The notes below the pieces were generated by a model. It was given only the letters and a program-made list of their open reading frames with translations. It was not told the origin of the DNA and did no database searches. A stretch of 64,000 bases of DNA, taken from Trichococcus collinsii (GTDB taxonomy: Bacteria; Bacillota; Bacilli; Lactobacillales; Aerococcaceae). Both the position numbers and the translations under genes were made by a program. Location: NCBI RefSeq assembly GCF_900107505.1, contig NZ_FNQH01000003.1, positions 186,001-250,000 on the forward strand. Reading direction: 5' to 3'. This document shows positions 8,188 through 18,551 of the stretch, in pieces. The first letter of the stretch is position 1, and the number at the start of each line of letters is the position of its first letter.

Positions 8188-9591
8188 ATGCAACAAAACA
8201 AACAGCCAGCGATGGCGGAAAATAAGATGGGTGTCATGCCCGTCAACAAATTACTGATCTCCATGTCCGTACCAATGATGATTTCCATGGTGGTGCAGGC
8301 TTTATACAATGTAGTGGACAGCATCTTTGTGGCCCAAATCAGTGAAAAAGCCCTGACTGCGGTATCCTTAGCCTTCCCGGTGCAGAACTTGATGATCGCT
8401 CTGGCGGTCGGGACCGGGGTCGGGATCAATGCGTTGGTTTCCAGACGCCTCGGGGAAAAGAATTACGCAGCCGCAAACAGCACTGCAGATAATGGGATTT
8501 TTCTGAATGCCATGCATTTTCTGCTGTTTTTGGCGTTGGGCCTGTTCTTCATCCCTCTTTATTTCTCCTTCCAGACGAAGGATGCAGAAATCATCGCCTA
8601 CGGAATCGATTACCTGCAAGTCATCTGTGTCTTTTCAATCGGAATATTTATGCAAGTCAGCATGGAACGCTTGTTGCAATCCACCGGCAGAACCTTGTTC
8701 ACGATGGCGACCCAAGCGACAGGCGCGATCCTGAACATCATCCTCGATCCGATCTTCATCTTCGGCTGGTTCGGCGTTCCGGCGATGGGGACAAGAGGCG
8801 CTGCAATCGCAACAGTGATCGGGCAGATAACCGCGGCTTCACTGGCGTTCTTTTTCAATGTTCGGTTCAATAAGGAAATCACTTTATCTTTTAAAGGGTT
8901 CCGTCCGGATATGCAAACGATAAAAAAAATCTATTCGATCGGCGGTCCGTCGATTCTGATGCAGGCTGTCGGTTCCTTCCTGAATTTGAGCCTGAACAAC
9001 ATTCTGATCCGCTTCACACCGACAGCGACTGCTGTCTTCGGTGTCTACTTCAAGCTCCAAAGTTTCATATTCATGCCGGTTTTCGGCCTGAACAACGGGA
9101 TGGTTCCTATCATCGCCTACAACTATGGTGCCGATCAAAAAGAGCGGATCAAAGAGACCATCAGATTGTCAAAAAGATATGCGATGGCGATCATGTTCAT
9201 CGGCGCTGCCATTTTCTTGCTGGTGCCCGGCACACTTCTGCAATTGTTCAACGCATCCGATGAAATGCTGGAGATCGGCATCCCGGCTTTGCGGATCATC
9301 AGTCTCTGCTATGTTGCTGCAGGCTACAATATCGTTTCCGGTTCTGTGTTCCAGGCTTTTGGAAGAGGTGGCCTGAGCCTTTGGGTCTCCATGATCCGCC
9401 AGGTGGTAGTGCTGCTGCCGGCAGCTTATCTGCTTTCCTTGATGGGCAACGTTGCGTTTGTCTGGTGGGCGTTTCCGATTGCGGAAGTCTTCGCCTTGGT
9501 CATGAGCATTTATTTCAACAAGAAAATCGACAAAGAAGTCATTGCGAACATCTATCCGCATACGATTGGGGATCCTATCCCAGAAAAGTAA
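8188..9591 (+). CDS. MATE family multidrug efflux transporter (MepA-like)
   Basis: A 467-residue protein with 12 predicted membrane segments in two homologous halves. The first half has PMMISMVVQALYNVVDSIFVAQ, the typical MATE helix 1 region with its V.D.IFV pattern, and GINALVSRRLGEKNYAAAN, the loop pattern of the family. The second half repeats this around MPVFGLNNGMVPIIAYNYGA. It would export cationic drugs or metabolites using a Na+ or H+ gradient. The N-terminal sequence KMGVMPVNKLLISMSVPM is typical of the MepA-like branch in Firmicutes. The ATG at 8188 follows GGAAAGGA. Confidence 0.92.
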   Translation: MQQNKQPAMAENKMGVMPVNKLLISMSVPMMISMVVQALYNVVDSIFVAQISEKALTAVSLAFPVQNLMIALAVGTGVGINALVSRRLGEKNYAAANSTADNGIFLNAMHFLLFLALGLFFIPLYFSFQTKDAEIIAYGIDYLQVICVFSIGIFMQVSMERLLQSTGRTLFTMATQATGAILNIILDPIFIFGWFGVPAMGTRGAAIATVIGQITAASLAFFFNVRFNKEITLSFKGFRPDMQTIKKIYSIGGPSILMQAVGSFLNLSLNNILIRFTPTATAVFGVYFKLQSFIFMPVFGLNNGMVPIIAYNYGADQKERIKETIRLSKRYAMAIMFIGAAIFLLVPGTLLQLFNASDEMLEIGIPALRIISLCYVAAGYNIVSGSVFQAFGRGGLSLWVSMIRQVVVLLPAAYLLSLMGNVAFVWWAFPIAEVFALVMSIYFNKKIDKEVIANIYPHTIGDPIPEK

Positions 9592-9762
9592 GAAAAGTGA
9601 GAAGCTTTGCAGGCCTGATAAGGGTTCTGTGGGGTTTTTTTTATTGGAGTCGCACTAGGGGGGATTTCGGTTCCGGAAAAGTGTCCGGCTTTACTTTTAA
9701 TCCCCGGAATCCTAAAATGAAGGAGACAGCAGGACGTTTATAACCAGAATGGAGGGGTTTCA

Positions 9763-10401
9763 GTGAAGATCGGAATCATCGGAGCGACAGGCAGACAGGG
9801 CAGGTTGATATTGGAAGAAGCGCATGCCCGGGGACATGAGGTGACCGCCATCATCCGGAATTCCGCCAAGCTTGCGGACAAACAAGTAACCATCATCGAG
9901 CGGGACATTTTCGATGTGCAGGTGGAGGATCTGAAAGGATTCGATGTGATTGTAGATGCATTCAATGCGCCTGCGGGAATGGAAGAGGAGCATGTGACCT
10001 CGTTGCAGTCCTTGATCGATGAACTGGAGCATCTTCCGGAAACGCGTTTGATCGTTGTAGGCGGAGCCGGCAGCCTTTACGCGGATCCCGGAAAAACGAT
10101 CAGGGTGATGGAAACGGCCAATTTTCCGGAGGCTTTCAAACCGACTGCCACGAACATGGCCAAGGCTCTCAGCATACTGAAGGAAAGCAAAGCCAATTGG
10201 ACTTATCTTTCGCCATCCGCTTATTTCGACCCCAACGGCAACCGGACCGGAAAATACGCGGAAGGTGCAGAAACGCTGCTGCTGAACAGCGAGGGTGAAA
10301 GTTACATCAGTTACGCGGATTATGCGATCGCGCTGGTGGACGAGATCGAAAGACAACGACATCTGAGACAACGCTACACAGTCGTCGGCGAAAGGCAGTA
10401 G
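9763..10401 (+). CDS. NAD(P)-binding Rossmann-fold oxidoreductase (YwnB-like)
   Basis: A 212-residue atypical short-chain dehydrogenase (NAD(P)H-binding, PF13460 type). The dinucleotide-binding glycine motif GATGRQG is at residues 7-13. VIVDAFNAP ends strand 4, VVGGAGSLY follows strand 5, and YLSPSAYFDP is in the substrate region. There is no canonical SDR Tyr-x3-Lys pair; relatives include flavin reductase-like and NmrA-like sensors, so a redox or regulatory function stays open. GTG start with GGAGGGG at 9751-9757. The methyltransferase gene follows after 46 bases, possibly in the same operon. Confidence 0.87.
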   Translation: MKIGIIGATGRQGRLILEEAHARGHEVTAIIRNSAKLADKQVTIIERDIFDVQVEDLKGFDVIVDAFNAPAGMEEEHVTSLQSLIDELEHLPETRLIVVGGAGSLYADPGKTIRVMETANFPEAFKPTATNMAKALSILKESKANWTYLSPSAYFDPNGNRTGKYAEGAETLLLNSEGESYISYADYAIALVDEIERQRHLRQRYTVVGERQ

Positions 10402-10447
10402 GTCCTTACGCTGACAGGTACGACAACGCAGATCAGGAGGGGAATTC

Positions 10448-11203
10448 ATGGAAACATTGGATTTGATCATCGATTTTCATAAAAGCAACCCGCGCCAAGG
10501 TCCCGGCAGCCAACAGAGCACCATCAAAGCGCTGCAGTTTCTGCCGCAATTGACCCCGCAAACGCAACTGCTGGATGTAGGCTGCGGAACCGGCGCGCAG
10601 ACGATGGTGCTGAGCGAACAGACGCCAGCTCATATCACAGCGGTCGACAGCAGCAAAGAATTTTTGAGTATACTCAAACACAAAGTTCTGGAACATGGCA
10701 TTACAAATCGGTTGACGGTTAAGGAAATGGATATGGAACGGCTTGCCTTCGCTCCCGAATCTTTGGACGTCATCTGGGCGGAAGGCGCCATCTACAACAT
10801 CGGCTTTTCCAGAGGCATCCGGGAATGGCGTCCTTTGCTGAAAAAAGACGGGTTTTTGGTCGTTTCCGAAATTTCCTGGCTGACACCGGAACGTCCTCAA
10901 ATCGTAGACAAATATTGGACCGAAGTTTACCCGGAAATGGGGACGATTGCTGAGAAGACTGCTCAAATCGAGGAGGCCGGTTATATTCCGGTGGCGCATT
11001 TCATCCTGCCCGAATCGGACTGGACGAGCCATTACTATCATTACTATGAAACCAATGAAGCGGCATTCCTGGAAAGGCACGGCGACAGTGAGGACGCAAA
11101 AGCATTGGTGGAGGAGAACCGCCAGGAAATGAAACATTTCGAAAAATATAGTGCCTACTACAACTATGTTTTCTATATTTTGCAGAAACGGGAAACAAAA
11201 TAG
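10448..11203 (+). CDS. Class I SAM-dependent methyltransferase
   Basis: A 251-residue Rossmann-fold methyltransferase. Motif I is LLDVGCGTGAQT (residues 41-52), followed by the acidic ribose-binding position AVDSS, then motif II around EMDMERLAFAPESLDVIWAEGAIYNIGF and motif III LLKKDGFLVVSEISWL. The C-terminal SHYYHYYETNEAAFL and HFEKYSAYYNYVFYILQK segments are typical of a small-molecule methyltransferase subfamily. The substrate is unknown. AGGAGGGG precedes the ATG at 10448. Confidence 0.9.
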   Translation: METLDLIIDFHKSNPRQGPGSQQSTIKALQFLPQLTPQTQLLDVGCGTGAQTMVLSEQTPAHITAVDSSKEFLSILKHKVLEHGITNRLTVKEMDMERLAFAPESLDVIWAEGAIYNIGFSRGIREWRPLLKKDGFLVVSEISWLTPERPQIVDKYWTEVYPEMGTIAEKTAQIEEAGYIPVAHFILPESDWTSHYYHYYETNEAAFLERHGDSEDAKALVEENRQEMKHFEKYSAYYNYVFYILQKRETK

Positions 11204-11217
11204 TAAGATCAGAAACG

Positions 11218-11247
11218 GATTCCTTCGAAAGAGGGAATCTTTTTTTT
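11218..11247 (+). terminator. Intrinsic terminator before the kdp operon
   Basis: GATTCCTTC (11218-11226) pairs with GAGGGAATC (11231-11239) around a GAAA tetraloop and is followed by seven or more T. Confidence 0.85.
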
Positions 11248-11270
11248 ACTGAAACCGTCATCTATATGCA

Positions 11271-11333
11271 ATCTTAACACCGCCGTCCATTTCCTTAGCA
11301 CTTTCTTAACACGCTTTGGCAGTATGATTGACA
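11271..11333 (+). promoter_or_regulatory. Candidate KdpE operator region upstream of kdpF
   Basis: Two direct copies of TCTTAACAC lie about 32 bases apart (three helical turns), each followed by a GC-rich stretch. This is reminiscent of the T-rich plus C-rich KdpE site of enteric kdp promoters. A TTGACA at 11328-11333 has only a weak -10 candidate. This is a proposal from pattern only. Confidence 0.35.
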
Positions 11334-11373
11334 TAGTAAAGAACTAAAGAATTGAAAGTTGGGAGTGGGAATA

Positions 11374-11463
11374 GTGGGTATTGTGTCCATCTTTGCCTGT
11401 TTATTGGGATTGAGCTTATTGTTGTATTTATTTTATGTCTTGTTTAGGGGTGAAGATCTATGA
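11374..11463 (+). CDS. kdpF: KdpF small membrane subunit of the K+-transporting ATPase
   Basis: A 29-residue single-span peptide beginning MGIVSIFACLLGLSLLL and ending RGEDL, the usual size and make-up of KdpF, which stabilises the KdpABC complex. It starts with GTG at 11374, with GGGAG about 9 bases upstream. Its TGA overlaps the kdpA ATG (ATGA at 11460-11463), which supports both calls by translational coupling. Confidence 0.85.
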   Translation: MGIVSIFACLLGLSLLLYLFYVLFRGEDL

Positions 11464-13145
11464 GTTTCGTAGTTGTGCAATATGTCGTTTTCTTTGTACT
11501 GTTAGTGCTGCTTGCATCGGTTATCGGAAATGGGATTTATAAAGTGATGGCAGGAAAGAAAGTGATGTTGACGAGAATTCTTGCACCGATAGAACAGGCT
11601 GTATACCGGCTCATCGGAGTCGATGAAGAAGAACAGATGGATGCGAAGTCCTATGCCCTTGCAGTCGTCCAATTTTCGCTCGCTGGGTTTGCAGGTTTAT
11701 GGATGCTCTTGATGTTCCAAGGCTTCCTGCCATTGAATCCGGAAGGGAAAGCCGGGATGTCCTGGGACTTGGCATTGAACACCGCCGCCAGCTTCATCAC
11801 CAATACGAACTGGCAAGCCTACGCCGGTGAAGTGAGCTTGTCCTATCTGTCGCAGATGTTGGGATTAACGGTACAGAACTTTCTTTCTGCAGCTGTTGGA
11901 CTTGCTGTTCTTTTTGCAGTGATTCGCGGCTTGATCTTAAAGGAAAGCAAAGTAATCGGTAATTTCTGGAAGGATTTAACGCGGGTCGTCCTATACATCC
12001 TGCTGCCATTGGCTACTGTCTTGGCCGTTTTACTCGCATCTCAGGGCGTCATCCAGACTTTTCAAGGCGCACAACAAGCAAACGCGTTGGAGTCCGGAAA
12101 GCTGTTCTCTATTTCCTTAGGGCCGGTAGCGAGCCAAGCAGCCATTAAGGTTCTGGGGACAAATGGGGGAGGTTTCTTCGGAACGAATGCAGCCTATCCT
12201 TTGGAAAATCCGACCGCCTTATCGAATGTACTGCAGACGCTTTCCATCTTGCTGATCCCGGTATCTTTGCTCTTCACTTTCGGAAAAGCCGTGAAGGACA
12301 GATTGCATGCACGTGCCCTTTTCATCACGATGGCGGCACTATTCGTGGGTCTGCTGGCCTTGGTAACCTACAGTGAATGGTCGTTGGGACCCATATTTGA
12401 AGGCGTGCAGCTTAGCGGAAACATGGAAGGGAAAGAAGTGATCCATGGAATTGGCGGATCGGCGCTGTGGACAGCAGCAACTACGGCGACTTCCACGGGA
12501 GCGACCAATTCCAGCTTGTCCAGCTATACCGCATTGGGAAGCCTAGCACCCTTGTTCTTGATGCAGTTAGGCGAAATCGTCTTCGGTGGTATCGGCTCAG
12601 GCATCTATGGGATGCTGGCATTCGTGTTGCTGACCGTATTCATAGCGGGATTGATGGTCGGACGGACGCCAGAATATCTAGGCAAGAAAGTAGACCCATT
12701 CGATATGAAGATGGCGAGCGTTATCATCTTGACGCCTTCGCTGTTGAGTTTGATCGGCACAGCTGTCGCCATTATGCTGCCGATGATCACGAAGTGGCTC
12801 CATACTTCTGGTGCGCACGGCTTTACAGAAGCGCTCTATAATTACACCTCACTCGCCAACAATAACGGGAGCAGCTTTGCTGGCTTCGAGTCGGATACGC
12901 TATTCACCAATTTGGCTGGGGCAGGCATTATGGTAATTGCGCGATTCGTGCCGATGATTGCAGCCATCTATTTAGCCGGTAATTTCGCCGGGAAAAAACA
13001 GGTCGCTGTAACCGAAGGAACACTTTCCACAAGTGATGGCCTGTTCACGGCTTTCCTGTTGGGTGTCATCCTCATCATTGGGGCGCTGAGCTACTTGCCG
13101 GCATTGACGCTGGGTCCGATTGCAGATTTTTTTGCCACACGATAA
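11460..13145 (+). CDS. kdpA: Potassium-transporting ATPase, K+-binding subunit A
   Basis: A 561-residue membrane subunit, matching the family's usual 555-565. It forms the K+ selectivity filter of the high-affinity Kdp pump. Filter-type loops are visible as ASFITNTNWQAYAGE, LGTNGGGFFGTNAAYPLENPT, ATTATSTGATNSS and NYTSLANNNGSSFAG, each equivalent to a pore loop of a K+ channel-like protein. About ten membrane segments are spread over the length. It is the second gene of kdpFABCDE, overlapping kdpF by 4 bases; kdpB begins 20 bases downstream. Confidence 0.97.
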   Translation: MSFVVVQYVVFFVLLVLLASVIGNGIYKVMAGKKVMLTRILAPIEQAVYRLIGVDEEEQMDAKSYALAVVQFSLAGFAGLWMLLMFQGFLPLNPEGKAGMSWDLALNTAASFITNTNWQAYAGEVSLSYLSQMLGLTVQNFLSAAVGLAVLFAVIRGLILKESKVIGNFWKDLTRVVLYILLPLATVLAVLLASQGVIQTFQGAQQANALESGKLFSISLGPVASQAAIKVLGTNGGGFFGTNAAYPLENPTALSNVLQTLSILLIPVSLLFTFGKAVKDRLHARALFITMAALFVGLLALVTYSEWSLGPIFEGVQLSGNMEGKEVIHGIGGSALWTAATTATSTGATNSSLSSYTALGSLAPLFLMQLGEIVFGGIGSGIYGMLAFVLLTVFIAGLMVGRTPEYLGKKVDPFDMKMASVIILTPSLLSLIGTAVAIMLPMITKWLHTSGAHGFTEALYNYTSLANNNGSSFAGFESDTLFTNLAGAGIMVIARFVPMIAAIYLAGNFAGKKQVAVTEGTLSTSDGLFTAFLLGVILIIGALSYLPALTLGPIADFFATR

Positions 13146-13165
13146 CGATGAGGAGAAATTAAAAA

Positions 13166-15223
13166 ATGGAAAATAATGCCATATCAAAAGATATATTACT
13201 GGATGCGGTCAAACAGTCATTCAAGAAGCTGTCACCGAAAATACAAGTGCGTAATCCGGTCATGTTGGTTGTGTATTTGGGTGCCATCTTCACGACCATC
13301 CTGTTTTTCCTGTCGCTGACCGGAACAAAGGATGAGTCTTCAGGTTACACGTTCATCATCACACTGATACTGTGGTTCACTGTGCTCTTCGGTAATTTTG
13401 CGGAGGCAATTGCGGAAGGCCGCGGCCGCGCCCAAGCTGATACCTTACGAAGTGCCCGCTCCGATGTACAAGCGAAAAGGTTGTTGACGAAGGAAGATCA
13501 TGACACGTTTGAGTGGGTCATCTCGAGCAGCTTGAAGAGGGGCGATTTAGTCTTTGTGGAAGCCAACGGTCAAATACCGATGGACGGAGATGTTGTTGAT
13601 GGGGCTGCATCTGTTGATGAGAGCGCCATTACTGGCGAGTCAGCGCCGGTCATCCGTGAATCCGGCGGCGACAGAAGCGCCGTGACAGGCGGGACAACCG
13701 TCTTGTCCGACTGGCTAGTCATTACAGTGACTGCGGAGGCCGGAGAAAGTTTCCTGGATAAGATGATTGCAATGGTTGAAGGCTCTTCGCGAAAGAAGAC
13801 TCCGAACGAGGTTGCTCTGCAGATCATTCTGGTCACGCTGACAATCATCTTCTTGGTCGTGAGCGGCACGCTCTTTCCGTTCACCGCCTTTTCAGCACAA
13901 GTGACTGGTCAAGGGAATGCCATTACGATCACGAACATTATCGCCTTACTTGTCTGTTTGGCTCCGACGACAATCGGTGCGCTGCTGTCATCAATCGGTA
14001 TCGCCGGGATGAGCCGTTTGAATCAAGCGAATGTATTGGCAATGAGTGGCCGTGCCATAGAAGCGGCCGGGGATGTCGACGTCTTGCTGCTGGACAAGAC
14101 AGGAACCATCACCTTGGGTAATCGTCAAGCTGCTGAATTCTATCCGGTTGCCGGCGTCAGCATAGAGGACTTGGCGGATGCTGCGCAGCTGTCGTCACTG
14201 GCGGATGAAACAGCAGAAGGCAGATCCATCGTCGTTTTGGCGAAAGAAAAGTTCAATATTCGCGGCCGCAATATGGGCGCGCTGCAGGCAGAATTCATCG
14301 AATTCACCGCGAAGACGAGGATGAGCGGAATAGATTATCAAGGGAATGAAATACGCAAGGGGGCAGCCGATACCGTCAAGACGTATGTGCTTGACCACGG
14401 CGAACCCTTTCCCGAAGAGTGTGATGCAATCGTCAGGGAAGTCGCCACAAAAGGCGGAACACCGCTTGTAGTAGCGAAGAACTATAAAGTTATGGGCGTC
14501 ATCTATTTGAAGGACATCGTGAAAAACGGCGTGAAGGAGCAATTTCACAATTTACGCAGTATGGGCATTAAGACAATCATGATCACCGGTGACAACCCGA
14601 TGACTGCTGCTGCGATTGCAGCCGAAGCAGGGGTGGATGATTTCTTGGCGGAAGCGACACCTGAAGACAAGATGAACCTGATCCGCGAATATCAGCGGGA
14701 AGGCCATCTGGTGGCTATGACGGGTGACGGCACCAATGATGCTCCTGCATTAGCGCAAGCCGATGTGGCCGTGGCGATGAATTCCGGGACGCAGGCAGCC
14801 AAAGAAGCCGGAAACATGATCGATTTGGATTCAAGCCCGACGAAGTTGATTGAAATTGTCCGTATAGGGAAACAATTGCTGATGACACGCGGCGCTTTAT
14901 TCACTTTCAGCATCGCAAATGACGTTGCAAAATACTTCGCCATCATCCCGGTGCTGTTCCTAAGCATCTACCCGGAGTTGGGCGTGCTGAACTTCATGAA
15001 CATCACAAGCACAAACAGCGCTATCCTGTCGGCGATTATCTACAATGCACTGATCATCATTTTCTTGATCCCGTTGTCGTTAAAAGGGGTACCTTATAAA
15101 GAGATACCTGCCGGAAAACTGCTGAAGCGCAATATTTTGATTTATGGATTAGGCGGTTTGGTGGCACCGTTCATCGCGATCAAACTGATCGATTTCGTCA
15201 TAACGTTATTCGGATTAGTATAG
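13166..15223 (+). CDS. kdpB: Potassium-transporting P-type ATPase, catalytic subunit B
   Basis: A 685-residue P-type ATPase that powers K+ uptake. The phosphorylated aspartate is Asp310 in [10 protein letters not shown]. The actuator TGES motif appears in [15 protein letters not shown], and the nucleotide-binding and hinge motifs include [15 protein letters not shown] and [12 protein letters not shown]. The N-terminal [11 protein letters not shown] and the C-terminal membrane block fit KdpB. Length is normal (about 680). AGGAG upstream of the ATG at 13166 supports the start. It lies between kdpA and kdpC. Confidence 0.97.
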   Translation: MENNAISKDILLDAVKQSFKKLSPKIQVRNPVMLVVYLGAIFTTILFFLSLTGTKDESSGYTFIITLILWFTVLFGNFAEAIAEGRGRAQADTLRSARSDVQAKRLLTKEDHDTFEWVISSSLKRGDLVFVEANGQIPMDGDVVDGAASVDESAITGESAPVIRESGGDRSAVTGGTTVLSDWLVITVTAEAGESFLDKMIAMVEGSSRKKTPNEVALQIILVTLTIIFLVVSGTLFPFTAFSAQVTGQGNAITITNIIALLVCLAPTTIGALLSSIGIAGMSRLNQANVLAMSGRAIEAAGDVDVLLLDKTGTITLGNRQAAEFYPVAGVSIEDLADAAQLSSLADETAEGRSIVVLAKEKFNIRGRNMGALQAEFIEFTAKTRMSGIDYQGNEIRKGAADTVKTYVLDHGEPFPEECDAIVREVATKGGTPLVVAKNYKVMGVIYLKDIVKNGVKEQFHNLRSMGIKTIMITGDNPMTAAAIAAEAGVDDFLAEATPEDKMNLIREYQREGHLVAMTGDGTNDAPALAQADVAVAMNSGTQAAKEAGNMIDLDSSPTKLIEIVRIGKQLLMTRGALFTFSIANDVAKYFAIIPVLFLSIYPELGVLNFMNITSTNSAILSAIIYNALIIIFLIPLSLKGVPYKEIPAGKLLKRNILIYGLGGLVAPFIAIKLIDFVITLFGLV

Positions 15224-15232
15224 GAGGAAATC

Positions 15233-15790
15233 ATGAAGAAATTTAGTACAAGCATCCGAGTGCTGGCTGTCTTCACCGTCATCTGCGGGATAATGTATCC
15301 AGCCGCTATAACGGGGATCTCACAGTTGCTCTTTCAAGACAAAGCAAATGGTAGTATGATAACCATAGAAACACAGGAGGGTTCAGAAGCACTTGTGGGT
15401 TCCAGCTTGCTGGGACAAGTATTTACGGAACCGCAATATCTGATCGGACGTCCTCAGACCGTCAGCAACGCAGCCCCTTCAAGCGGGGATCAGGCGGCAG
15501 CAGTCGCGGAAAGGATCGACTTTTGGGAAGCATTGGCTCCTTTGAATGAAGCAGATATCCCAATGGAACTGGTGACGGCATCGGCAAGCGGTGTCGATCC
15601 GCATATCTCACCGGAGGCAGCCGCTTACCAAGTGGAGCGTATAGCTGCGGAACGTGGAATGGATTCTGAACGTGTACAAGCCATAATCGATGAAAAGACG
15701 TCTGGACGCGCCTTCTTTGTTTTCGGCGAACCTGCAGTGAATGTACTGGAAGTGAACTTAGCACTGGATGAAGCATCCGCCGCGGAATAA
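15233..15790 (+). CDS. kdpC: Potassium-transporting ATPase subunit C
   Basis: A 185-residue protein with one N-terminal transmembrane helix (residues 8-30) and an external domain. Typical KdpC blocks are YPAAITGISQLLF, GSSLLGQVFTEPQYLIGRP, ASASGVDPHISPEAA and the C-terminal FGEPAVNVLEVNLALD. KdpC assembles the complex and raises its affinity. AGGAGG lies just before the ATG at 15233. It is the fourth structural gene, 9 bases after kdpB. Confidence 0.96.
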   Translation: MKKFSTSIRVLAVFTVICGIMYPAAITGISQLLFQDKANGSMITIETQEGSEALVGSSLLGQVFTEPQYLIGRPQTVSNAAPSSGDQAAAVAERIDFWEALAPLNEADIPMELVTASASGVDPHISPEAAAYQVERIAAERGMDSERVQAIIDEKTSGRAFFVFGEPAVNVLEVNLALDEASAAE

Positions 15791-15815
15791 GAGGCAATAA
15801 CATAGGAAAGTGAGG

Positions 15816-18551
15816 ATGGCAATGAGAAGACAGGAGGATGTGCGCCCTGACCCGGAGCAGCTATTAAAAATGATCAAGCAAACGGAAGAACGGGATAGCC
15901 AAAAATTCGGCAAACTGAAGATATTTTTTGGCTATGCGGCTGGAGTAGGGAAGACCTATGCGATGCTTGAAGAAGCCCATGATCAACTGGCTGCAGGTGT
16001 GGATATCGTCGTCGGATACGTCGAACCGCACACCCGTCCTGAGACGAATCTCCTTTTGCCTGGGTTGCCGGTCATTGCGCCTCAGCAAATCAACTACAAG
16101 AACATCAAATTGCAGGAGTTTGACTTGGATGCTGCGTTGAAACGGAACCCGGAGTTGATTCTGGTCGACGAATTGGCGCATACGAATGCAATCGGAGTCC
16201 GGAACAAAAAAAGATATCAGGATGTCGAAGAACTTCTACGGGCGGGAATTGACGTTTATACGACAGTGAATGTGCAACATATCGAGAGTTTGAAGGATGT
16301 TGTGGCTCAAATAACCAATGTGATCGTAAATGAAACAATACCTGATTATATTTTTGAACGGGCCGACAGCATCGAGCTGATTGATATTGATTCCGAAGAA
16401 CTTATCCAACGGTTAAAAGAAGGTAAAATCTATCGGGAAGACAAGGTGAAACTGGCCCAACAGAATTTTTTTACGAAAGAAAATCTGCGCCTGCTGCGTG
16501 AAATAGCCATGCGCAAGTTGGCTGACCGGATCAGCGCAGAGCAGCAGGCGACTGCCGGTTCTTTGGATAAGCAAGTGAACGAAAACATTTTGGCATGCGT
16601 CACCGCATCGCCTTTTTCTGCTCAAAATATCCGTTGGGCTGCAAGGACTGCGGAGGCTTTTCATTGCAAATGGACAGCCGTCCATGTTGCGACCGGAGAC
16701 GAGAGCAGGCTGTCTCCACAACAGCGGGATGACTTAGAGGAAAATATGAAGCTGGCGGACAAGTTGGGTGCCAGAACATTGATCTTGCATGGGAACGATG
16801 TTGCTGAAACATTAGCGGAATTTGCTAATATGTCTGGAATCACAAATATCGTTATCGGAAAAAGCAAAAAGAAAAAAGGTATCCGCAGTTTATGGGAACA
16901 TGATTTTGAAGACAGACTCATTTCCTTGTTGGACAAAAGCGAGATCCATATCCTTTCCAACAACGACCCAGATGCTTCCCAAGTGACGACGCTCCGCAGC
17001 TTTTCATTCAAGCGGTGGTTGAGTTGGTGGACAATGTCCAGCACCCAGACGAGCAAGATGATGGGTATTTTATTTGTGACAACCGTGATTTCTTATCTGT
17101 TGAAATCCTGGGGAGTGGAACAGCATAATTTGGCAATGGTTTATCTGCTTGCGGTCATCTTGATTTCGCGGGTAACGGATGGCTATGCTTATGGAATTGT
17201 TGCTTCCGTGGTCAGTGTGCTCTTGTTCGATGTCCTTTTTGTAGATCCAATTTTCCATTTCAAAACCGATGATCCATCGTATTTGGTCACCTTTTTTATA
17301 TTATTGATTATCGCTTTGATCACATCAAGTCTCATCACGAGTTCACGGATCCAAGCTAGACTGATAGTGGAGCGGGAGCAGCGCCTGCAGGTCTTGTATG
17401 ATATTAACAGGCAGTTATTAAAAACACGCGGCCTCGACAGCATCGTTACTATTACGAATGATTATATTAGCCGTTCGTTCAATCGCCCAGTTGTTTTTTA
17501 TGCCATCGATGAAAAGGGAGGAATCCCGAAGACCTCAGTCAGCAGCTCAAATAGAGCAGAGGCGGACTACCTGCTCACCCGGGACGAGGAAGCGGTCGCC
17601 AATTGGGTATTTTTGAACAATAAAATTGCCGGATCAGGTACGGATACGCTGAGCGGAGCGGATGGTTTTTACATGCCGATTGCATCTGAAAGGAACGTGT
17701 TGGGCGTAGTCGGAATCGGCTGCAGAGAAGGTATTGTTAACCAAGAAAGCCGTTCGACACTCCAGATGATATCTTCGCTGATAGCATTAGCTTTTGAACG
17801 CCAACAACTGTCCGATAAACAAAGGGAAACGATTGTGGAAAATGAAAGGGAAAAGATGAGGAGTAATTTGCTCCGCTCTATTTCCCACGATTTGCGGACA
17901 CCCTTGACAGGGATTTTAGGGGCGAGTTCCGCCATGCTGGAAAACGAAAAAAGTTTCGATAAAGAAACGCAGCATAAGTTGCTGACTTCGATCCAGAGCG
18001 AGGCGCAGTGGCTAATTCGACTTGTGGAAAACCTTCTGTCAGTTACCCGTATTCAAGAAGGTTCCGTGTCCGTAAATAAAACAGATGAGATCGCTGAGGA
18101 GGTCATTTCCGATGCGCTCAGCCGAATCAAAAAGAGGTTTCCGAAACGCAAGTTCAGAGTCAGTATTCCCGAAAAGGCGCTGTTTGTACCTATGGATGCC
18201 ACGTTGATCATGCAGGTACTGATCAATCTGATGGAGAACGCCATTACGCATTCCCCGGATGATTCTGTCATTGATCTCTATCTGCATGAAAAGAAAGATG
18301 AGGCAATCTTTGCCGTAGTCGATTATGGAGAGGGGATTTCAGATGAACAATTTCCTTTCCTGTTTGAAGCGAATTCGGTTGCTAACCAAAAAAGTTCAGA
18401 TTCATCCAGAGGTATGGGAATTGGCCTGTCCATCTGCATGACGATTGTTCAGGCGCATGGCGGGAAAATGAAGGGAGTAAACCGTCTCGAAGGCGGTGCT
18501 GTCTTCGAATTCACACTCCCATTGACAGAAGGAGAAAATCATGCAAAATAA
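15816..18551 (+). CDS. kdpD: Sensor histidine kinase KdpD
   Basis: An approximately 911-residue full-length osmo/K+ sensor. The KdpD N-terminal ATP-binding domain has Walker A GYAAGVGKT (around residue 40) and is followed by a universal stress protein-like domain (about 245-370). Four closely spaced membrane helices (DUF4118, about 400-500), a GAF-like domain and the kinase core come next: H-box ISHDLRTPLTGILG (His near residue 691), N-box NLMENAITHS and the G boxes DYGEGIS and GMGIGLSIC. It phosphorylates KdpE when K+ is scarce. A GTG at 15810 and an ATG at 15822 are alternative starts. Its end overlaps kdpE by 11 bases. Confidence 0.95.
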   Translation: MAMRRQEDVRPDPEQLLKMIKQTEERDSQKFGKLKIFFGYAAGVGKTYAMLEEAHDQLAAGVDIVVGYVEPHTRPETNLLLPGLPVIAPQQINYKNIKLQEFDLDAALKRNPELILVDELAHTNAIGVRNKKRYQDVEELLRAGIDVYTTVNVQHIESLKDVVAQITNVIVNETIPDYIFERADSIELIDIDSEELIQRLKEGKIYREDKVKLAQQNFFTKENLRLLREIAMRKLADRISAEQQATAGSLDKQVNENILACVTASPFSAQNIRWAARTAEAFHCKWTAVHVATGDESRLSPQQRDDLEENMKLADKLGARTLILHGNDVAETLAEFANMSGITNIVIGKSKKKKGIRSLWEHDFEDRLISLLDKSEIHILSNNDPDASQVTTLRSFSFKRWLSWWTMSSTQTSKMMGILFVTTVISYLLKSWGVEQHNLAMVYLLAVILISRVTDGYAYGIVASVVSVLLFDVLFVDPIFHFKTDDPSYLVTFFILLIIALITSSLITSSRIQARLIVEREQRLQVLYDINRQLLKTRGLDSIVTITNDYISRSFNRPVVFYAIDEKGGIPKTSVSSSNRAEADYLLTRDEEAVANWVFLNNKIAGSGTDTLSGADGFYMPIASERNVLGVVGIGCREGIVNQESRSTLQMISSLIALAFERQQLSDKQRETIVENEREKMRSNLLRSISHDLRTPLTGILGASSAMLENEKSFDKETQHKLLTSIQSEAQWLIRLVENLLSVTRIQEGSVSVNKTDEIAEEVISDALSRIKKRFPKRKFRVSIPEKALFVPMDATLIMQVLINLMENAITHSPDDSVIDLYLHEKKDEAIFAVVDYGEGISDEQFPFLFEANSVANQKSSDSSRGMGIGLSICMTIVQAHGGKMKGVNRLEGGAVFEFTLPLTEGENHAK

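Noticed and set aside
9600-9645. Terminator-like GC region followed by eight T after the MATE gene
   Set aside because: No convincing stem can be drawn before the T run.
9760-10470. A 236-codon minus-strand frame opposite the NAD(P)-binding gene
   Set aside because: Shadow of the plus-strand gene, which has a clear Rossmann motif and ribosome site.
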